Positions 4,341-5,662 of a stretch of 5,662 nucleotides of DNA are shown one piece after another. The notes below the pieces were generated by a model. The model was not told where the DNA came from, searched no databases, and saw only the letters and a program-made list of their open reading frames with translations. Source of the DNA: CAYSSM01 sp964433905 (GTDB lineage Bacteria > Patescibacteriota > UBA1384 > UBA12157 > JAENIV01); contig CAYSSM010000032.1 of NCBI GenBank assembly GCA_964433905.1, positions 1-5,662 on the forward strand, read 5' to 3'. The position numbers and the translations under genes were made by a program. Numbering within the stretch: position 1 is the stretch's first letter; each line of letters starts with the position of its first letter.

Positions 4341-4423
4341 TAAAATTTCCGCGCTAAGTAATCTTAGCCATAATTTTTTATAATTATTCACTTAAAAAAT
4401 TTCCGCGATAAGCTTTGCTTATC
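4341..4423 (-). promoter_or_regulatory. rpsF leader RNA with two similar tandem hairpins
   Basis: Hairpin 1 (4423-4407): GATAAGC, 3-nt loop, GCTTATC, perfect 7 bp. Hairpin 2 (4368-4353): GCTAAG, 4-nt loop, CTTAGC, perfect 6 bp. On the minus strand each is followed by the same block CGCGGAAATTTT (4407-4396 and 4353-4342), 54 nt apart. The stems differ in sequence yet both pair fully, which suggests selected structure. The position in the leader of rpsF, 10-90 nt before its ATG, suits autoregulation by S6:S18. I do not see the CCG-bulge of the known S6:S18 leader motif. Hairpin 1 plus its T6 run could also be a weak terminator for ychF. Confidence 0.55.
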
Positions 4424-4435
4424 TATTGCCACCTC

Positions 4436-4464
4436 ATATTATCATAAGGAGATAATATTGACAA
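4436..4464 (-). promoter_or_regulatory. rpsF operon promoter with overlapping inverted repeat
   Basis: Minus strand: -35 TTGTCA (4464-4459), a 17-nt spacer, -10 TAATAT (4441-4436) preceded by TGA (extended -10). The start would be near 4429, giving a leader of about 98 nt. A perfect 8-bp inverted repeat, ATATTATC and GATAATAT with a 7-nt gap (4436-4458), fills the spacer and -10 exactly, as an operator might. Confidence 0.6.
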
Positions 4465-4469
4465 TACCC

Positions 4470-5606
4470 TTAGACATTAAATTTAAACAAAATCACATCT
4501 CCATCTTGGACGATATAATCTTTGCCTTGAGTGCGGATGAGTCCTTTTCCTTTGCAGCCGGTCCAGCCGTTATTGGCCACAAAATCAGGATATTTGATGA
4601 CATCGGCGGCGATAAAACCGCGTTCAAAATCGGTGTGAATAACGCCGGCGGCTTGTGGCGCGGTAGCGCCTTTTTTAATCGTCCAGGCCCGGCTTTCTTT
4701 TTCGCCGGAAGTAAAATAAGTTTCTAAACCTAAAACTTCATAGGCCTTTTTAGCCAAAAGCTCGATGCCAGATTGCTCAATTCCCAGCGCCTCCAAATAT
4801 TCTTTTCTTTCAGCATCGCTTAGTTCATTTAACTCAGCTTCAACTTTGGCCGATAGGACGATTGTGTCATCCTGAGGCAAAGCCGAAGAATCTGGCAACT
4901 TGTTTGCCGTTCCGACATTCGTCGGAGATCCTTCGTCTGACGACTCAGGATGACTTCTTTTCGCGATCTGTTCTTCGGATAGGTTTAGAACATAAATGAC
5001 GGGTTTCAAAGTCAGCAATCCCAATTCTTTAATCGCCTTGATATCATCTTCGCTTAAATTTGCTTCCCGGGCAGGTTTATTATCATTGAGGATTATTCGT
5101 ATGTTCGTAAGAACTTGCGAACTTCTTATCGCTTCTTTATTTCCTGACTTAACATCTTTTTCCAACGATTCTATTCTTTTTTCTACCGTTTCCAAATCTT
5201 TAATGGCTAATTCGGTTTCGATGGTTTTGATATCCGATGACGGATCAATTTTGCCGGCGACATGAGTAACATTTGGATCTTCGAAAACGCGGACGACTTC
5301 GCAAATAGCATCACATTCACGGATATTAGCCAAAAATTTATTGCCAAGACCTTCTCCTTGGGCGGCGCCGGCCACAAGTCCCGCGATGTCAACAAACTCA
5401 ACCACAGCGGGAATTTTTTGCGCCGAGTTTGATATCGTCGCTAATTTATCCAATCTTTCATCGGGTACGGGAATAATGCCAACATTGGGCTCGATGGTGC
5501 AAAAAGGATAATTTTCCGCCGGCGCGGAATTTTTAGTTAAGGTATTGAATAATGTGGATTTGCCGACATTAGGTAAACCAACAATAGCGATTGCGAGCGA
5601 TGCCAT
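4470..5606 (-). CDS. ychF: Ribosome-associated P-loop ATPase/GTPase YchF (OLA1 family) with in-frame palindromic insertion
   Basis: YchF is an Obg-family P-loop NTPase that binds ribosomes and prefers ATP. The 378-aa product has the Walker A GLPNVGKST (10-18), switch region NYPFCTIEPN (32-41), G3 DIAGLV (73-78), G4 NLSE (208-211, the NxxE that replaces NKxD and explains ATP preference), G5-like SAK (252-254), and the C-terminal TGS domain (about 296-378; RAWTIKKGATAPQAAG, HTDFERGFIAADVI, ending FKFNV). A coiled-coil-like helical segment spans about 126-165. ATG 5606 has AGGAG 4 nt upstream. Between G4 and G5, residues 218-247 are Ser/Asp/Pro-rich and encoded by a palindromic element; the family is usually about 363-366 aa. 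The gene is complete and followed by the rpsF promoter. Confidence 0.96.
   Translation of the reverse strand: MASLAIAIVGLPNVGKSTLFNTLTKNSAPAENYPFCTIEPNVGIIPVPDERLDKLATISNSAQKIPAVVEFVDIAGLVAGAAQGEGLGNKFLANIRECDAICEVVRVFEDPNVTHVAGKIDPSSDIKTIETELAIKDLETVEKRIESLEKDVKSGNKEAIRSSQVLTNIRIILNDNKPAREANLSEDDIKAIKELGLLTLKPVIYVLNLSEEQIAKRSHPESSDEGSPTNVGTANKLPDSSALPQDDTIVLSAKVEAELNELSDAERKEYLEALGIEQSGIELLAKKAYEVLGLETYFTSGEKESRAWTIKKGATAPQAAGVIHTDFERGFIAADVIKYPDFVANNGWTGCKGKGLIRTQGKDYIVQDGDVILFKFNV
4866..4954. mobile_element. 89-bp palindromic (MITE/REP-like) element inside ychF
   Basis: Perfect 11-bp terminal inverted repeats GTCATCCTGAG (4866-4876) and CTCAGGATGAC (4944-4954). Inside, GAAGAATCT (4885-4893) nearly complements AGATCCTTC (4927-4935), and there are three internal hairpins: GGCAA/TTGCC (4894-4908), CCGAC/GTCGG (4912-4925) and TCGTC/GACGA (4933-4943). 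The element occupies 30 codons of ychF (218-247) with no stop or frameshift. From memory, palindromes with GTCATCCTGAG-type ends and GAAGAATCT arms are dispersed in many bacterial genomes; that needs a search. No clear target-site duplication is visible. It has no coding capacity of its own. Confidence 0.75.
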
Positions 5607-5662
5607 ATTTCTCCTATAATAAATATCGCGAAGTCCTCCGAAGCTTGCACTGAAAGTACACT
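5607..5662 (-). other. ychF upstream edge with partial palindromic-repeat match
   Basis: This 56-bp leader holds the ychF ribosome binding site (TAGGAG). It also has an AT-rich TATTTATTATAG that could be a -10, but no good -35. The core TCCTCCGAAGCTTG (5634-5647) resembles the TCCGCCGAAGC core of the ssb palindromes. The window ends before any full repeat or upstream gene can be seen. Confidence 0.3.

Noticed and set aside
4332..4391. N-terminal extension of S6 from GTG 4391
   Set aside because: S6 proteins begin at the KxYEI strand; the extension would translate the second leader hairpin.
4458..4727. Plus-strand frame starting TTG with AAGGAG upstream
   Set aside because: It lies entirely antisense to the conserved TGS domain of ychF. 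The apparent ribosome site is part of the rpsF promoter inverted repeat, and the translation resembles no protein.
4866..4954. Degenerate tRNA gene
   Set aside because: The nested hairpins recall a cloverleaf, but there are no T-loop GTTCRANYC or D-loop signatures and the sequence is translated within ychF.
1..5662. CRISPR array, rRNA or complete insertion sequence
   Set aside because: There are no regularly spaced repeats of CRISPR length, no rRNA-like blocks and no transposase frame on either strand.

Overview
The window looks like a piece of a Candidate Phyla Radiation (Patescibacteria) genome. The reasons are a compact ychF / rpsF-ssb-rpsR / efp block with no rplI (bL9) after rpsR, an S6 protein with a long Lys/Glu/Pro-rich tail, many tiny orphan membrane proteins, and short palindromic elements sitting inside housekeeping genes. 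The lineage is an inference from style, not from a database match. The code is standard: TGA ends efp right after the family's usual C-terminus, so this is not a UGA-Gly lineage.

Every supportable gene is on the minus strand, so transcription runs from high to low coordinates. In that order: (1) ychF (5606-4470), a P-loop NTPase carrying an in-frame palindromic insertion. (2) A good promoter (4436-4464) and a leader of about 100 nt with two similar hairpins, then rpsF (S6), ssb (1 nt after rpsF) and rpsR (S18, after an 83-nt gap that folds into a long hairpin). This is the conserved translation/replication operon. (3) A 104-nt spacer with several competing inverted repeats, then efp, encoding elongation factor P with Arg rather than Lys at the loop tip. 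(4) A cassette of four small membrane proteins (93, 99, 103 and 42 aa) at 2117-1034. They have strong Shine-Dalgarno sites, their own promoters (a near-consensus one at 1802-1830), and a strong Rho-independent terminator at 984-1018. I do not recognise any of them. (5) A two-domain PRC-barrel protein (929-423) and, 29 nt later, a multi-span membrane protein that runs off the left edge.

The most noteworthy signal is that palindromic DNA has been absorbed in frame into three near-universal genes. An 89-bp element with perfect 11-bp terminal inverted repeats lies in ychF, a GC-rich hairpin lies in the S6 domain of rpsF, and two related hairpins lie in the disordered SSB linker. This resembles the Rickettsia palindromic element phenomenon. 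The second point of interest is the small membrane-protein operon, which is well-formed as a transcription and translation unit but has no function I can name.
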